The notes under the pieces: model-generated
Databases searched by the model: none
Seen by the model: only the letters and a program-made list of their open reading frames with translations
What the model was told of the DNA's origin: nothing
Assembly (NCBI GenBank): GCA_028821405.1
Contig: JAPPGK010000119.1
Location: 17,990 to 81,989 of the forward strand
DNA length: 64,000 bases
Source: Gammaproteobacteria bacterium
GTDB taxonomy: Bacteria; Pseudomonadota; Gammaproteobacteria; Pseudomonadales; Azotimanducaceae
Direction: 5' to 3'
Program-made: the position numbers and the translations under genes
Shown: positions 53,747 through 63,690 of the stretch, piece by piece
Layout of the letters: each line of letters opens with the position of its first letter
Numbering within the stretch: position 1 is the stretch's first letter

Positions 53747-56700
53747 CTCGTGGCCGTGCGCCGGGTGCGGGTGCCGACGCCGTGCAGGATTAGCCATAGG
53801 GCCGGTACGAAAACGAGCGCCGCCACCGAGGACACCACGATGCCGAAGGCCAGCGAAACCACCATGGGTACCATCGGCGCGGCACTGGGACTTTGCGTCA
53901 ACATCAACGGCGTGACGCCGACGAAAGACGTCACGGTGGTAATCAGAATCGGCCGGCACCTGGACGCGGCGGCATTCTCCAAGGCCGCTTCCACGGCATC
54001 CCCATCGGCGCGGAAGCGCTGCACGCCGTGCAGCAGCACCAAGGAGGCATTGATCGCCACCCCCGCCGCTGCCAAGAGCCCGAACGCGGACGGCATCGAA
54101 AAGCCGAGCACGATGCCCGGGATCATGGCCAGAAGGTGCCCCAAGACCGCGCCCACGAAGCAGAACGGCAGCACGGCCATCACGATGAGCGGCTGATGAT
54201 ACGAGCGTAGCGGGATCGCGAGGAGCGCGTAGATGGCACCAAGCGCCGCCAGGAATAGCGGGCCCGCGCTCGCCACGGTTTCCCTGACGGCCCGGTTGCT
54301 TTCGATCTCGTAGCCAAGTCCGGGATTCGCGCCGACCGTGGCGTTTAGGAACGGGGCCATCGCATCCAGCACCGCGTTGCCGGACGTCTGGTTCAGGTCG
54401 ACCTTGGCGGAGACGTTGACCGAACGCACGCTGTCGACACGCTCGATCAACTGCGTTCCCCGTCCCCATTTCCCTTCAGCCACGGTGCGGAACGGCACGT
54501 ACGTGCCCGTGGGCGTGCGGACGTGGAGCGACTGCAGGGACTCAAGCGATCGCCGCGCGTGGGCCGGGTAGCGAACCATGACGCGCAGGTCGTCCTCCCC
54601 GCGCTGGACGCGTTGCGCTTCCTCGCCGTAGAAGGCTTGCCTGACCTGCCGCCCCACGTCGGAGAGGGTCAGTCCAAGCGCCGCGCCGGCGTCGGTGAGC
54701 GACACCGAAAGTTCCTCCTTTCCTTCCCTGAACGAGTTGGCGACCTCTAGGACGCCCGGGTAGCCGGCCAGCTCGGCCTCCACCGCGGCGGAAACCGCGC
54801 GCAGATCGTCCATGCTGTCCCCGAACAGCCGGATGTCGATGTCGGGGGCGAGCTGCCGGAAGTCGGTCACGAAGACAAGCTGCGCGGCATCCTCGATGGG
54901 CCCTGTCGCACTGCGCCACGCGTCTGCCACCTCGACGGTCGAGATCTCGCGCCTCTCCGATGGCGACAACTGCAGATAGATCTCGCCGAGGTGGCTTCCG
55001 GTGGGGACCTGGTCGCCGCCGCCGCTCCCGCCAGGGAGGTGCGAGCCGTGAGATTCGGCTATGTGCGTGATCACGGGTGCTCCGTATTGCCGCGCGAGTT
55101 CGGTCTGCAACGCCCGGGCCGACGCCACCAATCGTCCGAGCGCGCGGTCGGTGTCGTGCTGCGGCACCCCGAACGGCATGGTCAGCTTGGCCACGATCCG
55201 GTCGCCCTGATCCGAGATCAGGAAGGAGAACGGCAAGTGGCCGCCGACCACCACCGCGACGGCGAGCCCGAACGCAACGACCCCGGACGTGACGGTCAGT
55301 GCGCGCCTTCGAAGCGCACGCCGGACCACGCGGCGGAAAGCGCCTTGGATGAACGTCTCGAGCCCGCGTTCGAAGCGCACCTGAACGCGGGCGAATGCCG
55401 CCCCCAGCCGACGCAGCGCGCCGCTGACGTTTGCAGCCACCACCAGGCATAGGACTCCGATCACGAGGCCAATGGCATCGCGCCCATCCGCTGCCAGCAC
55501 GACTGCGGCCAGCACGGCGACGGCCAGCACGGCGATGCCGAACTCGCCAAGCGGCATCGAGTCCGGCCGATGGCCCAGATGCAGCGGCAGGATCACGTGG
55601 CATTCGATCAGCGAAAACGCCAGGCAGCAGATCACCGGCGCCGCGACGGCCGCCATGAACTGACCGGCGACGCCGGTGAGGAAGAGCATCGGGACGAACG
55701 CGGCCACAGTCGTCAGGACCCCAAACGTGACGGGTACGAACACGCGCCGGCCCCTTCGAGGGCACCGGCAAGCTGCCCCGCGCCTTCGCGCTGCGCCACG
55801 TAGGCGGACTCGCCGACGACCACCGCGTCGTCGACCAAGAGCCCGAGAACCAATATGAAGCCGATGAGCGAAATCGCGTCGATCGAGACGCCTAGACAGA
55901 ACAGCAGGAACACGGCGCCGAGCAGGGCGATCGGGATGCCCACCGCAACCCATAGCGCCAAGTGCGGCCGCAGGAACAGCGCGAGTACCACGAGCACCAG
56001 CACGAGCCCCTGCAGCCCGCTATCGATCAACGTTGCCAGGCGGTCCACAAGCAACGACGATTGGTCGTTCCAGACGGTGAGGGTGACGTCTTCCGGGTAT
56101 TTCCCCCGGGACTCGGCCACATAGCGACTGACCTCGGCCGATATCTCCCGGAGATCCTGGCTGCCCACCTGGGAGACGCGAACGAGCGCCGCCGGACGTC
56201 CGTCGAACCGGAACTCCTGCCCGGTATCGGCGAAGCCGTCCACGACGCGCGCGACATCCTCCAAAAGCACGCGCGTGCCGTCGTCGCGGGTGGTCACCTC
56301 GATTCTGCCGAATTCCTCCCCGCGCTCCGCTTGCCCTTGCGTGCGCAGCAGCAGTTCGCCCCGATCCGTCTTGATCGCCCCGCCCGGCAGGTCGAGGGAA
56401 TTGCCGCGAATGGCGCCCGCGACTTGATCGAAGGTGAGTCGATTCCGCTGCAGCGACGCATCGGAGACCTCGACGGAGATCTCGTAGGGGCGCACGTTGG
56501 CGACAGATGCCCGGGTGATCGCCGGCAGGGCCAGCAAGTCGTTGCGCACCCGGCGCGCCAGCTCCTTCAAGTCCCGCTCGTCGGTCGGACCCGTGACCGC
56601 CACCTCGACCACCACGTCGCTTGACGACAGCAGCCTCACGACGGGCGTTTCCGTCTCCTTCGGCAACGTATCGATGGCGTTGACCTGGTTCTGGACGTCG

Positions 56701-57020
56701 GCAAGCACGGCTGCCCGGTCTGCATCGAATAGCAAGGCGACCATCACCCGGCATCGTCCCTCCTCCGCGGTGGATCGAATGCGGTCGACGCCGTCGAGGC
56801 CGTCGAGCTTCTCGTCGATGCGTGCACAGACCGCTGTTTCGACTTCCTCGGGCGCAGCACCGAGGTACGGAACCACGATGCTGATGACCGGCACGTCGAG
56901 ATCGGGCCAGATCTGCACGGGTATGCGCGCGAACGACGCGATGCCCGCAAGCAGCAGGAATGCAACCAGGAGATTGGTCGCCACCGGATTGGTGGCGAAC
57001 CAGGAGACCACGCGTTTCAC
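52450..57020 (-). CDS. RND efflux permease with C-terminal GlnE-like domain, frameshifted at about 55750
   Basis: The GTG start at 57020 overlaps the adaptor stop. It opens an AcrB-type permease whose frame ends early (55713) because one base is missing at about 55749-55751 (GGCC.GGCG where GCC CGG CGC GTG is expected); family-like sequence RRVFVPVTFGVLTTVAAF continues in the next frame to 52450. With the base restored the product is about 1,523 residues. Residues 1-1090 are a normal RND pump: N-terminal helix, GLLVDDAVVVGESAYV (the proton-relay helix 4), two porter domains and C-terminal helices ending near FVPALWLILHG. Residues 1092-1523 resemble a GlnE half (separate entry). The open frame through both parts is continuous over more than 1,100 codons. 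Fourth gene of the pump operon. Confidence 0.85.
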
Positions 57021-58207
57021 GGCGAGGGTTCCGGTGCGCCCCCGTTGCCCGCCGTCCGGACGCGTAGTCCGTCGACCGCGCCCGGCAGCCGCGTCAGGGA
57101 GACCCGTTCGCCGCGCTGCAAACCCAGGACGTAGGCTTCCTCGCCGAGCAGGCGCAACACTTCCACCTCGCGCACGGCGAGCCGATCATCTGCCTCGACG
57201 ACATGGACATGCCCTTGTGACTGGAGCGCGGCCCGTGGAAGCACCGCAAGGTTGCTGAACTCGCGTCCCTCGATCTCGGCGTCGACGAAAAGGCCCACCG
57301 TGAGCGGCGGCTTGCCCTTCGGCTGGTCGTAGGGCCGCTGCACTTCGGCGATCAACTTGACCATCCGCGTCCCGGGGTCGATTTCGCCTTCCGTGCGCAC
57401 GATTCGCCCGCGCCACTCATGCTCGCGACCCGCGAACCGGGCGCGCAGCACCACACTAAGCCGGGCCGCAGGGTCCAACGCGCCGCCGAGGGACACCGGC
57501 AGAAACGCCAGATCCTCGTCGTGCACCGGCAGGCGCACTTCGGCGACATCAACCGAATAGAGATTGGCAAGGGTCTCCCCCCGGTTCACGAACTGGCCCG
57601 GATCCACCAGTTCGCTGCGGACACGACCGTCATACGGCGCGACGACACGCGTTCGCGCCAGATCCCGTTCCGCACGTTTCTCTTGGGCGGTTGCGTCGCG
57701 AAAGCTCGCTTCGGCCAACAGGTGGCGGTTTTCCGCTTCGTCGCGGTTCGATTCGCTGCCTGCCTCCGTCGCGGCCAGCCGTTCGTGGCGGGCAAGCGCC
57801 CGACGTGCCTGGGCCAGCTCGCTTGTAGCCGAGGACAGCCGTGCGCGTGCCTGCTCCAGCGCCAGTTCGTAGTCGACGCGGTCTATGGTGACCAAGACGT
57901 CGTCGCGCCGGAAGAAACCGCCGGACACCATGGAATCGGCTACGGACACGATGCGACCGGAAACCTCGGCGACCAGGCGGCTCTCGGTCTTCGGCAACAC
58001 CACGCCATGCGCTGCCACCGTTAGCAGGACCGGCCCCGGCCGCACCTCCACGAAACGCACCAGCGGTGGCTGGATCCCAGAGTCTTCCGGCTCGGTGACC
58101 GGCCCCGTCGCCACGATCACGACCATCAGCGCGAGACCCACGACGGCGATCGAGAACGAGCCGAGGTAGCGCTTGATGGTCGTCCAGCTAGGCAGAGCCC
58201 GACTCAT
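57017..58207 (-). CDS. RND periplasmic adaptor (MFP), partner of the fused pump
   Basis: A 396-residue adaptor with an N-terminal membrane anchor (IAVVGLALMVVIVATG), barrel-sandwich half AEVSGRIVSVADSMVSGGFF, a coiled-coil hairpin rich in Ala, Glu and Arg (LEQARARLSSATSEL), the second half TRVVAPYDGRVRSELVDPGQFV, and a beta-barrel and membrane-proximal domain. ATG 58207 starts 71 bp after the upstream RND gene. Its stop overlaps the GTG of the fused RND gene, so the pair should be made together. Confidence 0.92.
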   Translation of the reverse strand: MSRALPSWTTIKRYLGSFSIAVVGLALMVVIVATGPVTEPEDSGIQPPLVRFVEVRPGPVLLTVAAHGVVLPKTESRLVAEVSGRIVSVADSMVSGGFFRRDDVLVTIDRVDYELALEQARARLSSATSELAQARRALARHERLAATEAGSESNRDEAENRHLLAEASFRDATAQEKRAERDLARTRVVAPYDGRVRSELVDPGQFVNRGETLANLYSVDVAEVRLPVHDEDLAFLPVSLGGALDPAARLSVVLRARFAGREHEWRGRIVRTEGEIDPGTRMVKLIAEVQRPYDQPKGKPPLTVGLFVDAEIEGREFSNLAVLPRAALQSQGHVHVVEADDRLAVREVEVLRLLGEEAYVLGLQRGERVSLTRLPGAVDGLRVRTAGNGGAPEPSP

Positions 58208-58277
58208 TCACCGTCGTCCTCAAACCTTCGCCGGCAACGGACGGCGCGACGCTATTCGGCCCTCCCCGGCGACCGGA

Positions 58278-61200
58278 TCAGGTCGCCGCATCGGCTTGTC
58301 GCGGCCACACCACCCGGGCGCGTTCGCGGACGCCTTCCCCGAGCAGCAGGATGGCGGGGACCACGAAGAGTATCCCCAAGCTGCCCGCCGCAAGCCCGCC
58401 GATGATGCTGACCACCATCGGCACATAGTTGTTTATCGTCGCCTCGGACTTCAGGTACAGCACGGGCAACAGGCCGCCGACGGTCGTCACCGTGGTCAGG
58501 AAGATCGGTCGGAAACGTTCGCGCACGGCACCCGCGATCGCCGCGATGGCCGGCAGGTCCGAACCGGCGCGCAGGCTGTTGCAACGATCCATGAGGAGCA
58601 GCGTGTCATTGATGACGACCCCGAGCACGGCGACCACCCCGAATACCGACGTCAGGTTCATGTCGTAGCCCAGCAACAGGTGCGCCAGCACGGCACCGGC
58701 CGCTGCCAGCGGCATCGCCGTCAGCACCACCAGCGGCTGCACGTAGCTGCGAAACTGCACCGCGATGATGGTGTAGATCACCAGGAGGGCGACCGGCAGC
58801 GTGTAGGCCAGCGGCGCCAGCGATTGCTCGTCGTCATCCACCCCCGCACGAGCCCACGCAAGGCCAAGACCCGGATAGCGCGCCTGCAGTTCCGGCAGCA
58901 GGGTGTCTTCGACCTGGGCCCGCAGCTCGCGCGAGGTCGTCACCGCACGATCCACGAAGCTGCCCACCACCGCGGCGGGAACGCCGTCGATCCGCATCAA
59001 CGTTTCGAGCTCCCGTGTCTCCACCACCCTCGCCGCCACCCCCAGCGGGATGTCGCCCCCCACGGGCAACTCGATGCGCTCATCCGCCAGCTCGGCGAAG
59101 CTTCGCCGCCGGTCCTCCGGATAGCGGACCATGACCTTGACTTCATCCCGGCCGCGCTGGATGCGCTGCACCTCGGTGCCGAAGAAGCGCGCCCGGAGCT
59201 GCGAGGCCAAATCGGCCCCCGTCAGTCCGGCCGCCTTTCCGGCGGGGGTCAGGTGCAGATCGAAGTGGCGCCGACCCGGCGTCAGCGAATCGTACACGTC
59301 CAGTACACCAGGGGCCGTCTGGACAACTGCGGCCAGATCCGACGCGGCGCGCGCGAGCACGTCGCTATCCGCGTGGACCAGAGCCACCGAAAGGTCGTAG
59401 CCATCGCCCCCGTATCGGTCGGCGGTAGCGAACGTCAGCCGGTCGGCGCCGACGATCTCGCCGGCATTGCCCCGCCAGGTGCGGGCGACCTCTTCGGCGC
59501 TGACCGTGCGTTGCGACTCGTCCCGCAACTGAAGCGTTACGGCGGCCAGATGGGTCGCCTGTCCCCCGTCCCCGAGGAAGATGCCGCGGGGAGGATGGTG
59601 TCCCACGACGGTGGCCACCGACGCAATCGGCGACCCATCGAGCTGCTCGTTGCTCCGTCTGGCGGCTTCCTCCAACTGCCGGGCACCGACGCGCGCAACT
59701 TCCAGCGGCGTTCCCACCGGATAGGTGATGGCCGCCTCGACTCTACCGGTTCCAAGCGCCGCCACGTCGCCGGCTCGAACGACGCCGCCCAAAACCAGGG
59801 CACCACTGACGACCACCAGTGCGGCCGCCACCAGCACCGCCGCGACCGGGTGGCGGGTCGCCATGGCCACAGCCGGTACCGCGACGCGGTCGCGGAGAGC
59901 CTCGATGGCCTCCCTGACCCGCGCCTGCACTGCGGCCAGGGGCCAGCGGCTCCAGTCGCCACCGTGGGCCAAGTGCGACGGTAGGATCAAGAACGCCTCC
60001 AACAGCGATACGCCCAGCACCAGGACGGCGACAATCGGGAACACGCTCAGAAACTGGCCCAACACGCCGTAGGTGAACAGTAGGGGTGCGAACGCCAGCA
60101 AGGTCGTCGCGACGCCCACCGCCACCGGCCAGAACACACGCTGCGCCCCGGCAATCGCTGCCTCCGCCCCCATGAGGCCGCGTTCGCGTTCGGTCGCGAC
60201 GCTCTCCCCCACCACGACCGCGTCGTCGACGACAATCCCGATCATCGTGATCATCGCGAAGATCGTGGCCAGGTTGAAGGTGAGATCGAACGCCGGGAAC
60301 AACACCACCGCACCCAGGAAAGACACCGGCAGACCGACCGCCACCCACGTCGCCAACCGAAAATCGAAAACCAGCGCAAGGACCAGGAACACCAGCACCA
60401 GGCCCAGCGCACCGGTCCCGGTGACCAGGTCCATGCGGGCCGACGCCCGCCGGGAACTGTCTTGCCAAACCGACACGTGGGCACCCGGCGGCGGCGCGTA
60501 GTCGGCGAGCATCGCGCGCACATCGCGCGCAATCTGCACCTCCGACTCCCCTTTATGCACCGCCAGCGCGGTCACGAAAACGGCCGGCACGCCGTCGAGC
60601 TCGGTAGCACCCACGGCGTCTCCAAACCCTTCGCTGACTTCCGCCACGTCACCTACGGTCACCAGCGCGCCGCCAGGGGACGACAGCAGTACCACGTCCT
60701 CGAACTCCTCGGCGCGAACGCGCCGGTCGTCGACGCGGACGACGAGGCCGCCGGCACTGGTCAGCAGGCGCCCCGAAGTGAGGTCCACCGACGAGCCGCG
60801 CACCTTGCGCGCCACCTCGCCGATGGTCAGGCCATGCTCGCGCAATGCCTCCTCGTCGACTTCGATGGCGATCTCCCGCTCGGGCGACCAGTCAAGCGAC
60901 ACGCTTGATACCGACCCTAGCGCAAGCATGTCCTCCCGCAGCCGCTCGACGGCCACGCGCAGCGCGTGTGCCGATAGCTCTGCGGAGGACAACGCCACCG
61001 TGATCGCCGGGACGTGCTTGAAGGGGACGCCGATCTCGGGACGCTCGGCGTCTGGCGGCGGAAACCTCTCGATGCGATCGATCGCCGTACGCGCCTCCTC
61101 CAGCACTTCCTCGGTGTCCGCGAATGCATCCACCGACAGCGTCACGGTGCCGACATCGGACGACGCTTCGGAGACCACCCTGCGAACCCCGGTCAACCCG

Positions 61201-61463
61201 ATCACCCGCTCCTCGATTCGGCGGGTGATGCTCTCCTCGACCTCCGTAGGACTCGACCCGGGGTACGGCACCGTGACGGCGACTCTCCTGGAGTCCACGT
61301 CCGGGATGATTTCGACATCGATCCCCGACGCGACGAGAAGCCCGCCGCCCAGCGCAAGCAGCACGAGTAGGCTGCCCGCCACCCGGCGGTGCACGAAGGC
61401 GGCAATAACCGCGCCCACGCCCGTGGCACCCCCGCCTGAACCGGGGTTCGCCGCCGTGGTCAT
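58278..61463 (-). CDS. RND efflux permease, intact
   Basis: A 1,061-residue HAE1-type RND pump with the usual twelve helices and two porter domains. The helix-4 proton site reads MIGIVVDDAVVVGES near residue 402, PYPGSSPTEVEESITRRIEE near residue 70 is the first porter motif, and VVINDTLLLMDRCNSLR near 955 corresponds to helix 10. It ends at WPRQADAAT without any extension, unlike its operon partner. Substrate not predictable. Its ATG overlaps the adaptor stop (ATGA). Confidence 0.94.
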   Translation of the reverse strand: MTTAANPGSGGGATGVGAVIAAFVHRRVAGSLLVLLALGGGLLVASGIDVEIIPDVDSRRVAVTVPYPGSSPTEVEESITRRIEERVIGLTGVRRVVSEASSDVGTVTLSVDAFADTEEVLEEARTAIDRIERFPPPDAERPEIGVPFKHVPAITVALSSAELSAHALRVAVERLREDMLALGSVSSVSLDWSPEREIAIEVDEEALREHGLTIGEVARKVRGSSVDLTSGRLLTSAGGLVVRVDDRRVRAEEFEDVVLLSSPGGALVTVGDVAEVSEGFGDAVGATELDGVPAVFVTALAVHKGESEVQIARDVRAMLADYAPPPGAHVSVWQDSSRRASARMDLVTGTGALGLVLVFLVLALVFDFRLATWVAVGLPVSFLGAVVLFPAFDLTFNLATIFAMITMIGIVVDDAVVVGESVATERERGLMGAEAAIAGAQRVFWPVAVGVATTLLAFAPLLFTYGVLGQFLSVFPIVAVLVLGVSLLEAFLILPSHLAHGGDWSRWPLAAVQARVREAIEALRDRVAVPAVAMATRHPVAAVLVAAALVVVSGALVLGGVVRAGDVAALGTGRVEAAITYPVGTPLEVARVGARQLEEAARRSNEQLDGSPIASVATVVGHHPPRGIFLGDGGQATHLAAVTLQLRDESQRTVSAEEVARTWRGNAGEIVGADRLTFATADRYGGDGYDLSVALVHADSDVLARAASDLAAVVQTAPGVLDVYDSLTPGRRHFDLHLTPAGKAAGLTGADLASQLRARFFGTEVQRIQRGRDEVKVMVRYPEDRRRSFAELADERIELPVGGDIPLGVAARVVETRELETLMRIDGVPAAVVGSFVDRAVTTSRELRAQVEDTLLPELQARYPGLGLAWARAGVDDDEQSLAPLAYTLPVALLVIYTIIAVQFRSYVQPLVVLTAMPLAAAGAVLAHLLLGYDMNLTSVFGVVAVLGVVINDTLLLMDRCNSLRAGSDLPAIAAIAGAVRERFRPIFLTTVTTVGGLLPVLYLKSEATINNYVPMVVSIIGGLAAGSLGILFVVPAILLLGEGVRERARVVWPRQADAAT

Positions 61464-62593
61464 CGCTCCCCTCCCTCGGCAACGGCGCTCACCGCCAGTC
61501 CGGCCCGTTCGCCCGGAACCGCGCCGAGAACAACTCCGTCGCGGGCGTCGAAGGCCGCCACGATCCAGCCGGTGTCAGTTCGCCCCAGCGTACGCGGCGT
61601 CTCCCGCAACAGTTTGCCGTCGTCCACCAGCCATACGCTGTCGTCGGCACGATGCGCCTCGGGCGGCAGCAGGTAGGCGTCGTCGAACGCTGGGCCGTCC
61701 AAGGTGACCCGGACGAACGTGCCGGGCGGCGGCGCGTTCGCGTCGGCGAAGTCCAGCAGCAGCATGGACAGGCGCGTGCGCGGCGCCAGCACCGACGAGA
61801 CCTGCGAGACCACCGCCTCGAAGCGTTGCCCCCGGGCGAGTACTGAGGCTGGCCGGCCGCGGGGATCGCCGAGATACGCCAGATCAGCCACCGGGATAGG
61901 CGCGCGCGTCTCAAGCCGACCGGTCCGGAACACCGTACCGACACTCGTTGCGCGTGAGACGACCTCGCCCACCGACACGGGTGCCGCGATCACGGTACCG
62001 TCGAAGGGCAGCGAGAACCGGGTTTCGGACAACTGCAGCTCGGCCAGCTTGACGTCCGCAACGGCCGCCTTCACGCGACCCTCGAAGCGTTCGATCTGGC
62101 CCAAGCGTGCAACCGCCGCGGGAACCTCTTGGCCCGGGTGCCGCTCGCGATACTGTGCCGCGTCCAACGCTCCCTGGTCCTGGTGGCGGCGCAGTCTTCC
62201 TCGAGCCGCGGCGAGCATGCCCTGCGCTCTCTCGAGCCTCAGCTCTGCATCCTCCGGATCCACGACCAGCAGCGTCTCACCGGCACCAAACGTCCCGCCT
62301 GCACGCAGAGCGGGGGACACCTAGACCACCCGACCCGACGCCAGGGGGCGCAACGCGACCGGTGTCCGCGCATGCACCTCGCCGGTGAGCGCCACCGTCA
62401 GCGAATGCGAACCCGCCTCGGGGCTCAGCACCCGCACCGACGGGGCTTCGGCGCTGCGGATCGAATCCTCGCCTATGGGTGCGACACTCGGGGACCGGGC
62501 GAAGTAGATGCCCGCAGCGAGTGCGACCACAAGCAACCCAACCTGCGCCCAGCCGACCCAGCCGCGCGACTCGCGCTCTTGAGCATCCGCCAT
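61460..62593 (-). CDS. RND periplasmic adaptor (MFP), interrupted by an in-frame TAG
   Basis: First gene of the pump operon. From ATG 62593 the frame reads a charged start, one membrane helix (VGLLVVALAAGIYFA) and the first barrel-sandwich strand LRPLASGRVV, then TAG (62321-62323), then continues in the same frame with VSPALRAGGTFGAGETLLV, the coiled coil, FSLPFDGTVIAAPVSVGEVV and the barrel to TGA 61460. Without the amber codon the product would be 377 residues, a normal adaptor. One base change from a sense codon explains it. GTG 62320 directly after the TAG could restart translation, but without the signal. GGGGGAC precedes ATG 62593. Confidence 0.88.
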
Positions 62594-62827
62594 AACTCTG
62601 TCCCCCTACCTTGCCTAAGTCCTGACTACCCCCAGATTGCCCTTTCCAAGCGGGCCGCGCACACCAGCGGTTGCGCCATACAAGCACGACCAACTACCGC
62701 CTTTTTCAGAGCCTACGCAAGTCCGGGGGGATTGCAACGACAACAAGCCTTGTCGTTGGCAACTCTCGCTGCCACCGAGAGCCCCCAACCCCGAGAAGAG
62801 AGGCATTGGCGACGAACCGCCGGCCTC

Positions 62828-63460
62828 TCAAGAGTCTGTCGGTTGCTTGGTGTCTCCGCCGGCGGTCGCCAAGCCGCAGTCGGCCGCAAGCAGGCCCGAC
62901 GCGGCGGCATCGTCAACCTCGCCGACATGGCGAAAGCAGACCTGTCCTTTGCCGTCGAAACGTAGCACGTAGGCGACGTCGGCACCGTCGCTTTCGTCGA
63001 TCCGGAGCAGATTGCGCCAGGCCTCGCCGTCTTCGGTGACGAGGTATATGGTGTCCTGCCTTTCCTCGGACACCTCGCCGCGCATCACCCGGGTGAGGGC
63101 GGCGCGAACAAGCCGCGCCATCTCGTCGATGACCAGCACCGACGCGACCGAGGGCCCGCCATCCATTCCGTCGATGCGCAGCCGCCAAGCGCGCACCTGT
63201 TGTCCCGCGGATCGACCGAATCCGACCACGAGAACGGCAGCCTTTTCGGGATCCGGCACCGTCACCTCGACCCCGCTCAACGTGGTGGCGCGCAGGGACG
63301 CGGTTGGCGCGTCTTCCTGTGCAACCGAGAAACCGGCGGCCAGCAAGGCGATCATCGCCAATAGCCTCACCTTCGAACGGATGAGTGCGAGACATCTGGA
63401 CAGCATCATTGCCGCCGAGGTCCTAGCGATACAGGCAACTCCTGGATAGTAGTTCGACAT
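62828..63460 (-). CDS. Exported protein with ATP10/thioredoxin-like fold
   Basis: A 210-residue protein with a signal-like segment (RLLAMIALLAAGFSVAQ) and a mature part that resembles the ATP10-type thioredoxin-like fold: VLVVGFGRSAGQQVRAW, VASVLVIDEMARLVRAALTRVMRG, RQDTIYLVTEDGEAWRNLL and AYVLRFDGKGQVCFRHVG. The CxxC of thioredoxins is missing (GRSAG stands in its place), so a redox role is unlikely. Starts at 63460, 63409 or 63406 are all possible; the last two put the hydrophobic segment closer to the N-terminus. The 234 bp between it and the pump operon hold no gene I can support. Confidence 0.55.
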   Translation of the reverse strand: MSNYYPGVACIARTSAAMMLSRCLALIRSKVRLLAMIALLAAGFSVAQEDAPTASLRATTLSGVEVTVPDPEKAAVLVVGFGRSAGQQVRAWRLRIDGMDGGPSVASVLVIDEMARLVRAALTRVMRGEVSEERQDTIYLVTEDGEAWRNLLRIDESDGADVAYVLRFDGKGQVCFRHVGEVDDAAASGLLAADCGLATAGGDTKQPTDS

Positions 63461-63690
63461 TGGGGCACCGGGTGGCTAGTGGAGTGATTCAAGGATTCTA
63501 GCGAAGTTCACGTCGCCGCCGGAGAGAGTCAACCGTCGACCCACGCGATGGCTTGCGGCGGCACGGGCCTCGCCGACGGCGATATCGGCGACCAAGGATG
63601 TCGAAAGACCAGGATGCCACGTTGACTCGGCGGAGCTTTCTCGAGACGTTCGTTCTTCGGCAAACAAGGTGGGCGGCGCCGGTTGGGATC

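Noticed and set aside
58173-59984. A 603-codon plus-strand frame opposite the intact RND gene
   Set aside because: Shadow of the RND gene; no domains, typical antisense composition.
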